The notes under the pieces were generated by a model. The model had not been told where the DNA came from, did not search any database, and saw only the letters and a program-made list of their open reading frames with translations. A DNA stretch of 64,000 nt from the NCBI RefSeq assembly GCF_030272615.1, contig NC_081406.1, positions 473,114,400 through 473,178,399 on the forward strand, given 5' to 3'. Positions 22,837-34,528 of this stretch are shown piece by piece. Both the position numbers and the translations under genes were made by a program. Numbering within the stretch: the first letter of the stretch is position 1; the number at the start of each line of letters is the position of its first letter. The DNA comes from Cryptomeria japonica. Lineage: Eukaryota; Streptophyta; Pinopsida; Cupressales; Cupressaceae.

Positions 22837-25800
22837 TTACAACAAAAATATGTCATAATCAAAATTACTCCCCCTAAGCATATACACTATCCCTTTTGCA
22901 GAAAATGCAATGTATACTATAGAAATAACATGAAAGTATACATCAAAACATTCAAAATTTATACTTCTCCCCGTTTGCCAACAATGACACAAAATAATAT
23001 TACATACTAACCCCAGTTTCATTTAAATAATAAGTGTTTATGAAAGTAAAGAATAAAACTTGTCAAAAACTGATTTGAAGTCCTGCAAAAATTGTTTCAT
23101 AGATAAGGACCAAGACTCAAGTAGGGAGGTTGCCACTTCTTTCTCTGTCTGCATCTGGGAGACATGTTCTTCAATGGCATCTAGTGTGCTCATCTCTTGA
23201 GTCACCGTTAAGGCATCCAGATTTAAATAACATTTTTTAAGTATCTGCAGGTGTGGGAGTAGAACCAGTTGGAGTTCCTACAAATCTCAAGTCCGGTTGC
23301 TTATTTCCAACTCTATTTTGGCAAACTGGATGTGAAACCAGTGAATGGTTTGCCCATAAGTTGAAAAAGAGTCATACGGTAGCTTGAAGGTGCTCATATA
23401 TAACTGCAAGTCAGTGTGTAGCTTCTACTTCAATACAAGCACATCATCATAGAAGAGATGGGGTTGGCAAATATTTATTAGTAGTAGATTTCCCTCATCC
23501 AAAGCATTCCTTATATCCTTCTATAGTTTTTGCAGTTCAAATCAGAGCTCATTAAGCTTCTTCACTAGGGCAATGTTGAGAGCCTTTTGAAGCTCTTTCT
23601 TGGCATTTGCCTTTGCTACCTCCTCTAAGCTTTGCACTTGATCATCCACTACTATGCATAGGAGCTTCAATTGGGCCAATGATGAGTCAGTACGGGGGAG
23701 GTTTGTGTTGGGTAACAAACAGGTAAGAGTGTCCACCGCAGCTTGGATCACAACCTCCTCCTTCTTCCTCCTTAACACCTCAAGGCATTCTTGAGCAACC
23801 TTAATGCTCTGTAGCAGCTCCATTTCACTTGTAGACTGGAGGTCAATAGGACTGGTGAGGTCATCTGGTTTGGCTTGACTACCAGTTGCCTTTGGAGTCT
23901 CCATCTGCGTGCTCTTTGCCGCTTCTGCTTCCTTGTCTTCCTCTGCCTTCTTCTTCTCTACTTCTTTTCTATTTTCCTCTTCCTTAGCCTCCTCTGCCTT
24001 CTTCTTCTTTGCTTCCTCCCTCTTCTCCTCTACCGTATTTTCCTCTTCCTTCTTCTTTTCTGCTTCCTTTCGCTTCTCCTCTTCCTTTCTCTTCTTCTCT
24101 TCTTCTTTTCTCTTTTCTTCATGTTTCCATTTCTCCTCATCTTCTTCCTTCTTCTTCTTGTCCTCTTCCTTTTTCTTCTTCTCATCTTCATCCTTCTTCT
24201 TCTTCTCCTCTTCATCCTTCTTCTTCTTCTCCTCTTCCTTCTTCTTCTTCTCCTCTTCATCCTTCTTCTTTTCCTCTCCTACTTTCTTCTTCTCTGCTTG
24301 CTTCTTTGCTTCCTCCTTTTTGTCCTCAGTTTACTTTGTCTTATCTACCTGTTTTGCCTGCTTCTCCTATCCTATTTCTTCCGATGGTATACCCTAAGCA
24401 ACATCCTCTCCATCTAGAGCATCAACATCAATAGTGTGTATGGGTTCAGTAACCGGGTTTCCTTCATCATCAAACACTTCATTCGATTTCGTTATTATCG
24501 GTTCTTGCTCAGCCTTCTTGCTAGCTTGAAGCCCTTTATGCATATGAACCGTTGTTTTCATATGCAGATGAGTGTCTTTTTCAACATCATCAATTCTTCC
24601 TTCCAACAACCAGAGTCTTCTTCTTCTAGTGAAGAAGAATCCTTTATTTTTGTTGATGACATCAAATAACTCTAAATTGGACAGGTCAGGATAGTATTGA
24701 GCAAAAACTTTCTCCCTGATTTCCTATTCTTTCTCTATGGAAATGCACCATTTATTGTCTAAGGACTTATACAAAGAATCCAGTGTCTCAAATCTAATTT
24801 CTGAAGGCGACCAGTCATTAACACATAAATACTGAATGACTTCTTTTTCAACTGCTTCCTTTTCATCATCATTAAAGTCATCAAAACAATCAATCAAATC
24901 GTTCAACACTTTTCTCCTAATATTTTTTATGGTTCTTTGACAATGTGTCAAAGGTTTGTAGGAGGAAATATCAATATTTACTGGTGCAGACAATGTTGGT
25001 TCATTCTTTGTCTTTTTCCTTGCTTGTCTTGTCTTCTTAGGTTTTTCCTTAGACACGGTTTCTTCTGAGTCCAGTGAGTTATTCCTTGTCTTTCTTTTTC
25101 TCTCAAAGACTTTGGCAGGTGCCGCTACCGGTTTCTTCTTCACAGGTGACCGCTTGGTCACTTTGGGACTGGTTGCAGTTACCAGTGCTGATGTCGAAGG
25201 CATTGCCTTTCCTTTCTTTTCAGGAGATTCTATAGTTGGTGCTACCCTTTCCAGATAGGTGCCGGTTCTCTTTGCCTTGGGATCTAGGGGTTAGGCAATT
25301 AGGGTAGAGGCATACCCATCCAGCATATCATACATCACCTCATAGCCCATAGGCTCCACTTCTCCCTATCTAGGCTCAATGGCCTCCATTATGCATTGAT
25401 CCACATTGATAATAAAGTAGATATCATCTTCATACTTCTTGACAATATCACTAGATATCCTCATCCTTAGGCTCATCTTGCTTCTAAACTCATTGAAGTA
25501 CTTGTTCAGAACATCAGGGTAACTGGTTCCAACTGCTTGCAGGCTTTCTTTGATCTACTTGGTAACCGGTTGGTCCGCAGACCACTGAATATCTCCTACT
25601 CTGGGAAAGTAACTTTGGAAGTAGAAAAATAGTCCTACTAGAATTTGTCCAAACTTGAATTTTAATGCATTATCCTATTTGATTGATTTAAGGTTCAATG
25701 GGAGTTGCCTTTGCATACCGGTGCAGAGGTCAAATGATGCATCTTCCTTGATCATCTGGTAAGTGGCATTTACTACTGCAGCAGATACAAAATTAATTCT

Positions 25801-26352
25801 GCTGGTAGAGAATGTGTGGTATCTAATCACCATGCACGCATAATTCACAAGGTCATCCTTAATGGAATTAACAGTCATTCCTTGTGAATCGCTCACTGAA
25901 CTAGTGAGCTTGGACATTTCTATCTTGCTGACCTTCCTAAGGGCTAGCACTTCCCTTGTATTGCAGAAACTGATGAGGGCATGAATAGCTTGTGGAGTGA
26001 TATCATGCGTTCTTTCCAAGTACATCTTGTCACCATGAACTCTGCTTAGAATGATTCTAATGTGGTCATCTAAGAAATCCTCTAGGAAGTAAACCGCATT
26101 GTGAAGTTTCTTCTTCTTCAAAATGCTATACTCCAGTTTGATCTTTTTATCTTTCCCACAAAATAGACCTAGCTGCGAATGGATCACAAGAGACCCTAGG
26201 TCTTTGATTTTGAATTCTATATAATCTGAAATCCCTTCTTCTAAAATAACCCCAGCCGGTACTTGTGACAAAGCATTATATTTTGATATTCTTTGAATGA
26301 AATCCATAGAATCGACAGTTGCACTAGAACTATCATGAGATGTGGAAGCCAT
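22837..26352 (-). pseudogene. B1 ORF2: long unrecognised Lys/Glu-rich protein
   Basis: One reading frame of 1,172 codons from ATG 26350-26352 (MASTSHDSSSATVDSMDF) to the stop at 22837, broken only by in-frame stops. Regions: a globular N-terminal domain of about 330 residues (YLERTHDITPQAIHALISF, SIKDDLVNYACMVIRYH, SFDLCTGMQRQL, LKFKFGQILVGLFFYFQ); a basic Ser/Thr/Lys linker (25200-25000); a small acidic helical block (LIDCFDDFNDDEKEAVEKE); a 150-residue KKKDEEEKKKKEEE-type coiled coil (24380-23900); and a helical C-terminal part. Several stops (24724, 24371) are CAG in the sister copy B2. The N-terminal part recalls a domain often seen in plant retrotransposon extra ORFs, but I cannot name it firmly. 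Function unknown. Confidence 0.8.
23911..24370. repeat. Polypyrimidine/polypurine tract coding the Lys/Glu coil, B1
   Basis: About 450 bp of nearly pure TTC/CTC/TCC triplets on the plus strand, coding alternating Lys and Glu on the minus strand. The equivalent tract in B2 (30358-30763) is 45 bp shorter, exactly 15 codons, so the array changes length in frame. The plus-strand Leu-, Ser- and Pro-rich frames here are shadows. Confidence 0.88.
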
Positions 26353-26798
26353 GATTAAAATTGAAAACTCGAGAAATACCTTTCAGAAATCGTGAATTTA
26401 GGGCTTTTAGTTTCTACTTCACCTCACACTCTGTCGGTTGCAGAATCACCCCTTTGCTTTCTTCTCCTGACCATTTGCAATTTTCTTTTGAATCTCCTTC
26501 AAGGTTTCCAACTTTCTCTGAATCACAGCACAAATCACTTTATCGTCGCTCTGCACTTGAAAACCTTCTTTGCTTCGAAAAATGGTAGTGAGAAATGATT
26601 TGAAAAATTCCTTTTAAGCATATTCGTCACCAACTGTAATTAATGTTTTGCCATTAGAGCGTAAACCCTAATTTGCCTTTTACCATTTCTGGTCTTCTAC
26701 CAAATGATAGGTATCACATACTAGTTAAGGTCTTTTACCATTGTAAACCGGGGGTTTGAAACATTTTGTCATTTTCTCCTCCTAAGCTTTTCTGATGC
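26353..26798 (-). other. Spacer between B1 ORF1 and ORF2
   Basis: About 450 bp without a coding frame of interest. It includes AAACCCTA at 26663-26670 and a second CTCCTCCTAAGCTT purine-rich (minus strand) stretch near 26778. The same spacer is present in B2 at 32754-33200. ORF2 could be read from its own transcript or after splicing; I see no clear promoter. Confidence 0.5.
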
Positions 26799-28087
26799 TT
26801 AGTTTGTCGGTTCCGTTATTTCCACACTAGGTGTAGAAACCGGTTCTTCTTGTAACACCGTTGGTTTCTTCTTCCAGGTTTTGTTCATATCTGCTTGAGC
26901 AGTGTCAATATCAATCTTTCCTTCCAGAGTGACTGGTATGTCATCCGATATGTTCTTTCTTGATATGCAGAATCTAGCAATGTGACCCAGTTTATTGCAA
27001 TGATAGCAGACCATTCCAGGTGCTCTCCAAGGTCCATTATTCATGTTGTCGTTCTTCCTCCTGCAAGTTGCAGCAGTGTGACCATGACCATGACAGACCA
27101 TACAGTTTTCTCTCCATCCGGTTGTCGCTTGATAGCCACCACTTCTTGACTAATGATTGAAGGCATTAAATTGGTTGTGATTCTGGTTCACAAAAGGTTC
27201 ATGACCAACTCCTTGGGTCCTCTAAGGATATCTTCTAGTGTTGTTCATAACAGACCTCCATTCAGATGCTCTATGCCCAAACTTGTTGCATGCATAATAG
27301 TTACCATTGAATTTATAGGCTCTAGGCTTGTCATTTAGAAAATAAGGAAATTATTGTAAGCCTTACTCCTACACACATTTGCAGTATGTCCTTCTTTCAG
27401 ATAGTTAAAGCAAATATGTTTAAACTTTTTCTTACCTTTATCCTTTGATGTCGGTTGATTCTTTGATGTTCCAGAATTTGTACTAGAGGTCTCACCTTCC
27501 TCATTACCTGAATAACCAAGTCCATCAGTATTCTTGACAGGTTTGGCAGATTCAAGCTTTTTCTCTAGCTTGACAGTACTCTTGTTGAACTTAGCAAGTA
27601 TTTCCTTTGACTCAGAGAGTTCTTTGGAAATAGCAGCATTTGTTTCCATCAGGTTTTCATTCTCAGAGATGGCAATGTTTAGTTCTCCTTGCATGTCTTC
27701 CTTTTCCACTTTGCTCACATGGAGCTGAGCAGTTAGGGCACTAATCTCTTGCTTCAGCTTGGATTTTTCATGATCTTTGTCTTTGACCAGATCTTTAGCT
27801 TTCCTCCGGTTCTCAAGCTTTTGACACATTCGGATAGTCGGTCCTTCCAATTCTTTTCTCAGGTTGGAATTGGATTCATTCAGCTTTTCTACTTCTTGAA
27901 TCAGGGCTTCCATGTCCGCTTCATCAGAAGAACTATTTTTAGATATCTCCATCAACTTTTTAGCATGTTCTCTCTTTTTTGCATGAGAGGCCTTATATTT
28001 TACCATAAGATCATCATAGGCTTGCTCAAATTGAGTGAGCCGATGAGTAAGTTCCCTCAATGTGTATTCCCCCATATCTCTTTCCAA
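26799..28087 (-). pseudogene. B1 ORF1: truncated gag-like coiled-coil/zinc-knuckle protein
   Basis: Starts close behind the PBS; the first ATG is at 28073-28075 (MGEYTLRELTHRL), the frame being open from before it. About 200 residues of coiled coil (EALIQEVEKLNESNSNL, ENENLMETNAAISKEL) lead to the copia-gag signature TDGLGYSGNEEGE, then four zinc knuckles: CFNYLKEGHTANVC (one Cys lost), YACNKFGHRA-type, CMVCHGHGHTAATC and CYHCNKLGHIARFC. A one-base loss near 27345, absent in B2, breaks the frame between the first and second knuckles. The N-terminal UBN2 capsid domain of normal copia gag is missing, so at most this is a nucleocapsid-like RNA-binding protein. Confidence 0.85.
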
Positions 28088-28110
28088 GTGGTTAAACTTA
28101 CAGAAAGGTT

Positions 28111-28125
28111 GGCTCTGATACCAAT
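28111..28125 (-). other. Primer binding site of B1
   Basis: The coding strand reads ATTGGTATCAGAGCC directly after the LTR end, the perfect initiator tRNA-Met complement. The same sequence lies at 34514-34528 for B2. Confidence 0.93.
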
Positions 28126-29228
28126 TGATGAATACTAAGATTGGGGGGGGAAATTAGTATGCCAAAAATCTTTGTACTTAAACAGTTTGCTAGACTAACA
28201 GTAAACCAGTAAAACAATTTAGCAGACAAACCAGTTAGCACATATGCAAACCAAATAGAAAATAACGCAATCACCCACAAAAGCACAAACAGCATAACAC
28301 AAGAGATTTTGACATGGAAACCCAAATGGGAAAAACCACGGTGAGATGGAACTCACAAGTAAATATCTGCAAAATCGGAACCAGACCAGTTAAGGTCAGA
28401 CCGGATAAGGTCATACAATGTTCTTTACAAGAACAGATCCTGTTAGGAATCTCAATCTCTATTAGGAGATAAGTCTGATTAAATACTACCTTGCTAGAGG
28501 ATTTTAGGTCCACAGATGTGAACCACCTTGTTAGAGGATTTACAAAAGGTTTTTGGGCCTAATTGGTTAAGGGCTACAGACTTCTTGAAGATGTGAGTAA
28601 TCAACAAGTGAGTGATCTAGCTAATAGCACAGATTGCTTGGTTAGATCCTTCATAGCTTGTTCCTAATGCATTCCAGTATTACTTTAGTCTTCTACACAT
28701 TCATACTCTCTCTAACTCCTCAACCACCTTAAACCCTAGCAACAACATCAACAACCTAAAACCCTAGATATGATGTCCTTATAAAGGAATCTGATTTCAT
28801 GTTGGTCCAATAGGATTACAATACAATTTCCTAGGTTCACAACACAAAAAGCATCCTTAAAGTGTCAGCATCGTCAAACAATTGGTGGATGGTAACTCAT
28901 CACAAAATGTCGGTTGGTAACTCATCACAGAGTATTACCGGTTCATACAAAATACCAGTTTAAGCAAAATACCGGTTGCCAGTTTGACAAAATGAAGACT
29001 GGGAAATATGTGTTTGGTGGCTTTGATCCTTCGTACCACTTGGGGTCAACATACCACTTCAGATCGGTAATCACTTTCTGCAAAACACCAATAGTCTAAG
29101 GACTATAATGCATCATACCGGTTGGAACAAGTACCAGTTGAGCTTTAACTAATACATACAAAAGTGATCTCAATGCAAGTGTGTGTCCATCAATGACAAT
29201 CACAACACAATCATCAAAAATGCCAACA
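28126..29228 (-). repeat. Family B LTR 2 (middle, shared)
   Basis: 1,103 bp. It serves as 5' LTR of B1 and 3' LTR of B2. Compared with LTRs 1 and 3 it has two private deletions (about 25 bp near 28837 and 18 bp near 29041), a private duplication (TTAAGGTCAGACCGGATAAGG, about 28389-28410), and AGATTGGGGGGGG in place of the AGAGGGGGGTG edge. TATA palindrome CCTTATAAAGG at 28778-28788. Confidence 0.95.
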
Positions 29229-29245
29229 ATCTCCCCCTTTGGCAT
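29229..29245 (-). other. Polypurine tract of B2
   Basis: The coding strand gives ATGCCAAAGGGGGAGAT next to the middle LTR, identical to that of B1. Confidence 0.9.
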
Positions 29246-29283
29246 TGACTGCAACACTTAGGAAATTTTGACATCTAAGTGTT

Positions 29284-32200
29284 TTACAACAAAAATATGT
29301 CATAATCAAAATTACTCCCCCTAAGCATATACACTATTCCTTTTGCAGAAAATGCAATGTATACTATAGAAATAACATGAAAGTATACATCAAAACATTC
29401 AAAATTTATACTTCTCCCCCTTTGCCAACAATGACAAAAAATAATATTATAGACTAACCCCTGTTTCATTAAAATAATAAGTGTTAATGACAGTACAGAA
29501 TAAAACTTGTCAAAAACTGATTTGAAGTCCTGCAAAAATTGTTTCATAGATAAGGACTAGGACTCAAATAGGGAGGTTGCCACTTCTTTCTCTGTCTGCA
29601 TCTGGGAGACCTATTCTTCCATGGCATCTAGTGTGCTCATCTCTTGAGTCACTATTAAGGCATCCAGATTTAAATAACATTTCTGAAGTATCTACAAGCG
29701 TGGGAGTAGAACCAATTGGAGTTCCTACAAATCTTGAGTCCGGTTGCTTATTTCCAACTCTATTTTGGTAGACTAGATGTGAAACCGGTGGACGGTTTGC
29801 CCATAAGTTGTAAAAGAGTCATACGGCAACTTCAAGGTGCTCATATGTAACTTCAAGTTAGTTTGTAGCTTCTGCTTCTGTACAAGCAAATCATCATAGA
29901 AGAGATGGGGCTGGAAAATCTTACATAGTAGTAGATTTCCCTCATCTAGAGCATTCCTTATATCCTTCTATAGTTTTTACAGTTCAAACTAGAGCTCATT
30001 AAGCTTCTTCACTAGGGAAATGTTGAGAGCCTTTTGAAGCTCTTTCTTGGCATTTGCCTCTGCTACCTCCTCTAAGCTCTGCACTTGATCATCCACTACT
30101 ATGCATAGGAGCTTCAATTGGGCCAATGATGAGTCAGTACTGGGGAGGTTTGTGTCGGGTAACAAATCGGTAAGAGTTTCCACTACAGCTTCGATCACAT
30201 CTTCCTCCTTCTTCCTCCTTAACACCTCAAGGTGTTCTTGAGCAATCTTAATGCTCTATAGTAGCCCCATTTTTCTTGCAGACTGGAGGTCAATAGGACT
30301 AGTGAGGTCAATCGGTTTGGCTTGACTACCGATTGCCTTTGGAGTCTCCATCTGCATGCTCGTTGCCGCTTATGCTTCCTTGTCTTCCTCTGCCTTCTTC
30401 TTCTCTGCTTCTTTTAACTTTTCCTCTTCCTTATCCTCCTCCGCCTTCTTCTTCTCTGCTTCCTTCCTCTTCTCCTCTACCTTATTTTCCTCTTCCTTCT
30501 TCTTTCTTGCTTCCTTTCACTTCTCCTCTTCCTTTCTCTTCTTGTCTTCTTCTTTTCTCTTTTCTTCCTATTTTCATTTCTCCTCATCTTCTTCCTTCTT
30601 CTTCTTGTCCTGTTCCTTTTTCTTCTTCTCCTCTTCATCCTTATTCTTCTTCTCCTCTTCATCCTTCTTCTTTTCCTCTCCTGCTTTCTTCTTCTCTGCT
30701 TGCTTCTTTGCTTCCTCCTTTTTGTCCTCAGTTTCCTTTTGCTTATCTACCTATTATGTCTACTTCTCCTGTCCTGTTTCTTCCGATGGTATACGCTGAG
30801 CAACATCCTCTCCATCTAGAGCATCGACATCAATAGTGTCTATGGGTTCAATAACCGGGTTTCCTTCATCATCAAACACTTCATCCGGTTTTGTTATTTT
30901 TGGTTCTTGCTCAGCCTTCTTGCTAGCTTGAAGCACTTTATGCGTATGAACCATTGTTGTCATATTCAGATGAGTGTCTTTTTTGACATGATCAATTCTT
31001 CCTTCCAACAACCAGAGTCTTCTTCTTCTGGTGAAGAAGAGTCCTTTATTTTTGTTGATGACATCAAATAACTCTAAATTGGAAAGGTCGAGAAAGTATT
31101 AAGCAAAAACTTTCCCCCTGATTTCCTGTTCTTTCTCAATGGCAATGCGCCATTTATTGTCTAAGTACTTATACAAAGAATCTGGTGTCTTAGATCTAAT
31201 TTCTGAAGGTGACCGGTCATTAACACATAAATACTGAATAATTTTTTTTTCAACTACTTCCTTTTCATCATCATTAAAGTCATCAAAACAATCAATCAAA
31301 TTGTTCAGCACTTTTCTCCTAATATTTTTATGGTTCTTTGACAATGTGTCAAAGGTTTGTAGGAGGAAATATCAATATTTACTGGTGCAGACGATGCCGG
31401 TTCATTCTTTGTCTTTTTCCTTGCTTGTCTTGTCTTCTTAGGTTTTTCCTCAGACATACTTTCTTCTAAGTCCGGTGAGTTATTCCTTGTCTTCCTCTTT
31501 CTCTTGAATACTTTGGAAGGTGTCACTACCGGTTTCTTCTTCGCAGGTGATCACTTGGTCACTTTGGGACTGGCTGCAGTTACTGGTGCTGATGCTGAAG
31601 GCACTGCCTTTCCCTTCTTTTCAGGAGATTCTAAAAATGGTGCTACCCTTTCCAGATAGGTGTTTGTTCCCTTTGCCTTGGGATCTAGGGATGAAGCAAT
31701 TAGGGTAGAGGCATACTCGTCCAGCATATCATACATCACCTCATAGCCTATAAGCTCCACTTCTTCCTATCTGGGCTCAACGGCCTCCATTATGCATTGA
31801 TCCACATTGATGATAAAGCAGATATCATCTTCATACTTATTGACAATGTCATTGGATATCTTCATCCTTAGGCTCATCTTTCTTCTGAAATCATCAAAGT
31901 ACTTGTTCAGAACATCAAGGTAACCGGTTCCAACTGCTTGCAGGCTTTCTTTGATCTGCTTGGTAACCTGTTGGTACGCAGACCATTGAATATCTCCCAG
32001 TCCGGGAAAGTACCCATGGAAGTAGAAAAATAGTCCTACTACAAGTTGTCCAAACTTGAATTTTATTGCATTATCTTATTTGATTGATTTAAGGTTCAAC
32101 AGGAGTTGCCTTTGCACACCAGTACAGAGGTCAAATGATGCATCTTCTTTGATCATCTGGTAAGCGGCATTTATTGCTGCAACAAATATAGAATTAATTC

Positions 32201-32753
32201 TGCTGGCAGAGAACATCCGGTATCCAATCACCATGCATGCATATTTCACGAGGTCATCCTTGATGGAATTAACAGTCATTCCTCGTGAGTCTCTCACTGA
32301 ACCAGTGAGCTTGGACATTTCTGTCTTGCTGACCTTGCTAAGGGCTGGTACTTCCCCTATATTGCAGAAACCAGTGATGGTATGAATAACTTGTGGAGTG
32401 ATATCATGCGTTCTTTCCAGGTACATCTTGTCACCATGAACTCTGCTCAGAATGATTCTAATGTGGTCATCTGAGAAATCCTCTAGGAAGTAAACTGCAT
32501 TGTGAAGTTTCTTCTTCTCCAAAATGCTATACTCCGGTTTGATCTTTTTATCTTTCCCACAGAATAGACCTAGCTACGAATGGATCACAAGAGACCCTAG
32601 GTCTTTGATTTTGCAGTCTATATAATCTGAAATCCCTTCTTCTACTATAACCCCAGCCGGTACTTGTGACAAACCATTATATTTCGATTTTATTTGAATG
32701 AAATCCATAGAATCGACAGTTGCACTAGAACTATCATGAGATGCGGAAGCCAT
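29284..32753 (-). pseudogene. B2 ORF2: second copy of the long unrecognised protein
   Basis: Same layout as B1 ORF2, from ATG 32751-32753 (MASASHDSSSATVDSMDF) to the stop at 29284. It lacks one T in the run at about 31323-31329 (CTAATATTTTTATGG, against six T in B1), which shifts the frame between the basic linker and the acidic helical block. It keeps sense codons (CAG) at sites that are stops in B1, and has its own stops elsewhere (for example at 32076 and 32577). The Lys/Glu coil is 15 codons shorter. Comparing B1 and B2 shows the ancestral gene was a continuous frame of about 1,170 codons. Confidence 0.8.
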
Positions 32754-33200
32754 GATTAAAACTGAAAACTCGAGAAATACCTTTCAAAAATTGTGAATTT
32801 AGGGCTTTCAGATTCTACTTCACCTCACACTCCGTCGATTGCAGAATCACCGCTTTGCTTTCTTCTCTTGACCGTTTGCAATTTGCTTTTGAATCTCCTT
32901 CAAGGTTTCCAACTTTCTCTAAATCGCAACACAAATCACTTTATCATCACTCTGCGCTTGAAAACCTTCTTTGCTTCGAAAAATGATACTGAGAAATGAT
33001 TTGAAAAATTCCTTTTAAGCATATTCCTCACCAACCGTAATTAATACTCCACCATTAGGGCATAAACCCTAATTTTCCTTTTACCACTTCTAGTCTTCTG
33101 CCAAATGATAGGTATTGCATACCGGTTAAGGTCTTTTAACGGTGTAAACCAGGGATTCAAAACATTTTTACCGTTTACTCCCCCTAAGCTTTTTTGATGC

Positions 33201-34494
33201 TTAGTTTGTCAGTTTTGTTATTTCCACACTAGGTGCAGAAATCAATTCTTCTTGTAACACCACTGGTTTCTTCTTCCAGGTTTTGTTCATATCCACTTGA
33301 ACAGTGTCAATATCAATCTTTCCTTCCGGAGTGACCGGTATGTCATCCGATATGTTCTTTCTTGATCTACAAAATCTGACAATGTGACCCGGTTTGTTGC
33401 AATGATAGCAAACCATTCCAGGTGCTCTCCAAGGTCCATTATTCATGTTGTCGTTCTTCCTCCTACATGTTGTAACAGTGTGACCATGACCATGACAGAC
33501 CATGCAGTTTGCTCTCCATCTGGTTGCTGCTTGATAGCCACCGCTTCTTGACTGATGATTGAAGGCATTAAACCAGTTGTGATTCTGGTTCACAAAAGGT
33601 TCAGGACCAACTCCTTGGGTCCTCTAAGGATATATTCCAATGTTGTTCATAATAGACCTGCATTCAGATGCTCTATGCCCAAACTTGTTGCATGCATAAT
33701 AGTTACCATTGAATTTATAGGCTCTAGGCTTGTCATTTAGAAAATAATGAAAATTATTGTAAGCCTTACTCCTACATACGTTTGTAGTATGTCCTTCTTT
33801 AAGACAGTTAAAGCAAACAGGTTTAAACTTTTTCTTACCCTTATCCTTTGATGTTGGTTGATTCTTTGATGTTCCAACATTTGTACCAGAGGTCTCAGCT
33901 TGCTCATGACCAGAATAACCAAGTCCATCAGTATTCTTGACAGGTTTGGCAGATTCAAGCTTTTTCTCTAGCTTGACAGTACTCTTGTTGAACTTAGCAA
34001 GTATTTCCTTTGACTCAGAGAGTTCTTTGGAAATAGCAGCATTTGTTTCCATCAGGTTTTCATTCTCAGAGATGGCAATGTTTTGTAATCCCTGCATGTC
34101 TTCCTTTTCCACTTTGCTCGCATGGAGTGGAGTAGTTAGGGCACTGATCTCTTGCTTCATCTTGGAGTTTTCATGATCTTTGTCTTTGACCAGATCTTCA
34201 GCTTTCCTTCGGTTCTCAAGCTCTTGACACATTCAGATAGTCAGTCCTTCCAATTATTTTCTCAAGTTGGAATTGGATTCATTCAGCTTTTCTACTTCTT
34301 GAATCAGGGCTTCCACGTCCTCTTCATCAGAAGAACTATTTTTAGATAGCTCCATCAACTTTTCAACATGTTCTCTCCTTTTTGCCTGAGAGGCCTTGTA
34401 TTTTACCATAAGATCATCATAGGCTTGCTCAGACTAAGTGAGTTGATGAGTAAGTTCCCTCAATGTGTATTCCCCTATATCTCTTTCCAAGTGG
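33201..34494 (-). pseudogene. B2 ORF1: gag-like coiled-coil/zinc-knuckle protein
   Basis: Second copy of ORF1; unlike B1 it stays in one frame, with only stop codons (such as those near 33624, 34236 and 34434). Four zinc knuckles are readable: CFNCLKEGHTTNVC, YACNKFGHRASEC, CMVCHGHGHTVTTC and CYHCNKPGHIVRFC. They follow a coiled coil with LEKKLESAKPVKNTDGLGYS. The ATG used in B1 is ATA here, so the start is lost or different. The PBS is directly upstream (34514-34528). Confidence 0.85.
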
Positions 34495-34528
34495 TTAAAC
34501 TTAGAGAAAGGTTGGCTCTGATACCAAT

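Noticed and set aside
24030-24260. Arg/Lys-rich minus-strand ORF resembling a basic nuclear protein
   Set aside because: It is a frame-shifted reading of the same polypurine tract; the real frame gives Lys/Glu.
23875-24434. Plus-strand Leu-, Ser- and Pro-rich ORFs (also 30333-30836)
   Set aside because: They are opposite-strand shadows of the TTC/CTC tract that codes the Lys/Glu coil of ORF2; no independent start signal or homology.
28111-28125. CTCTGATACCA sequences as part of tRNA-Met genes
   Set aside because: Only the 3'-end complement is present next to LTR edges; these are primer binding sites, with no cloverleaf around them.
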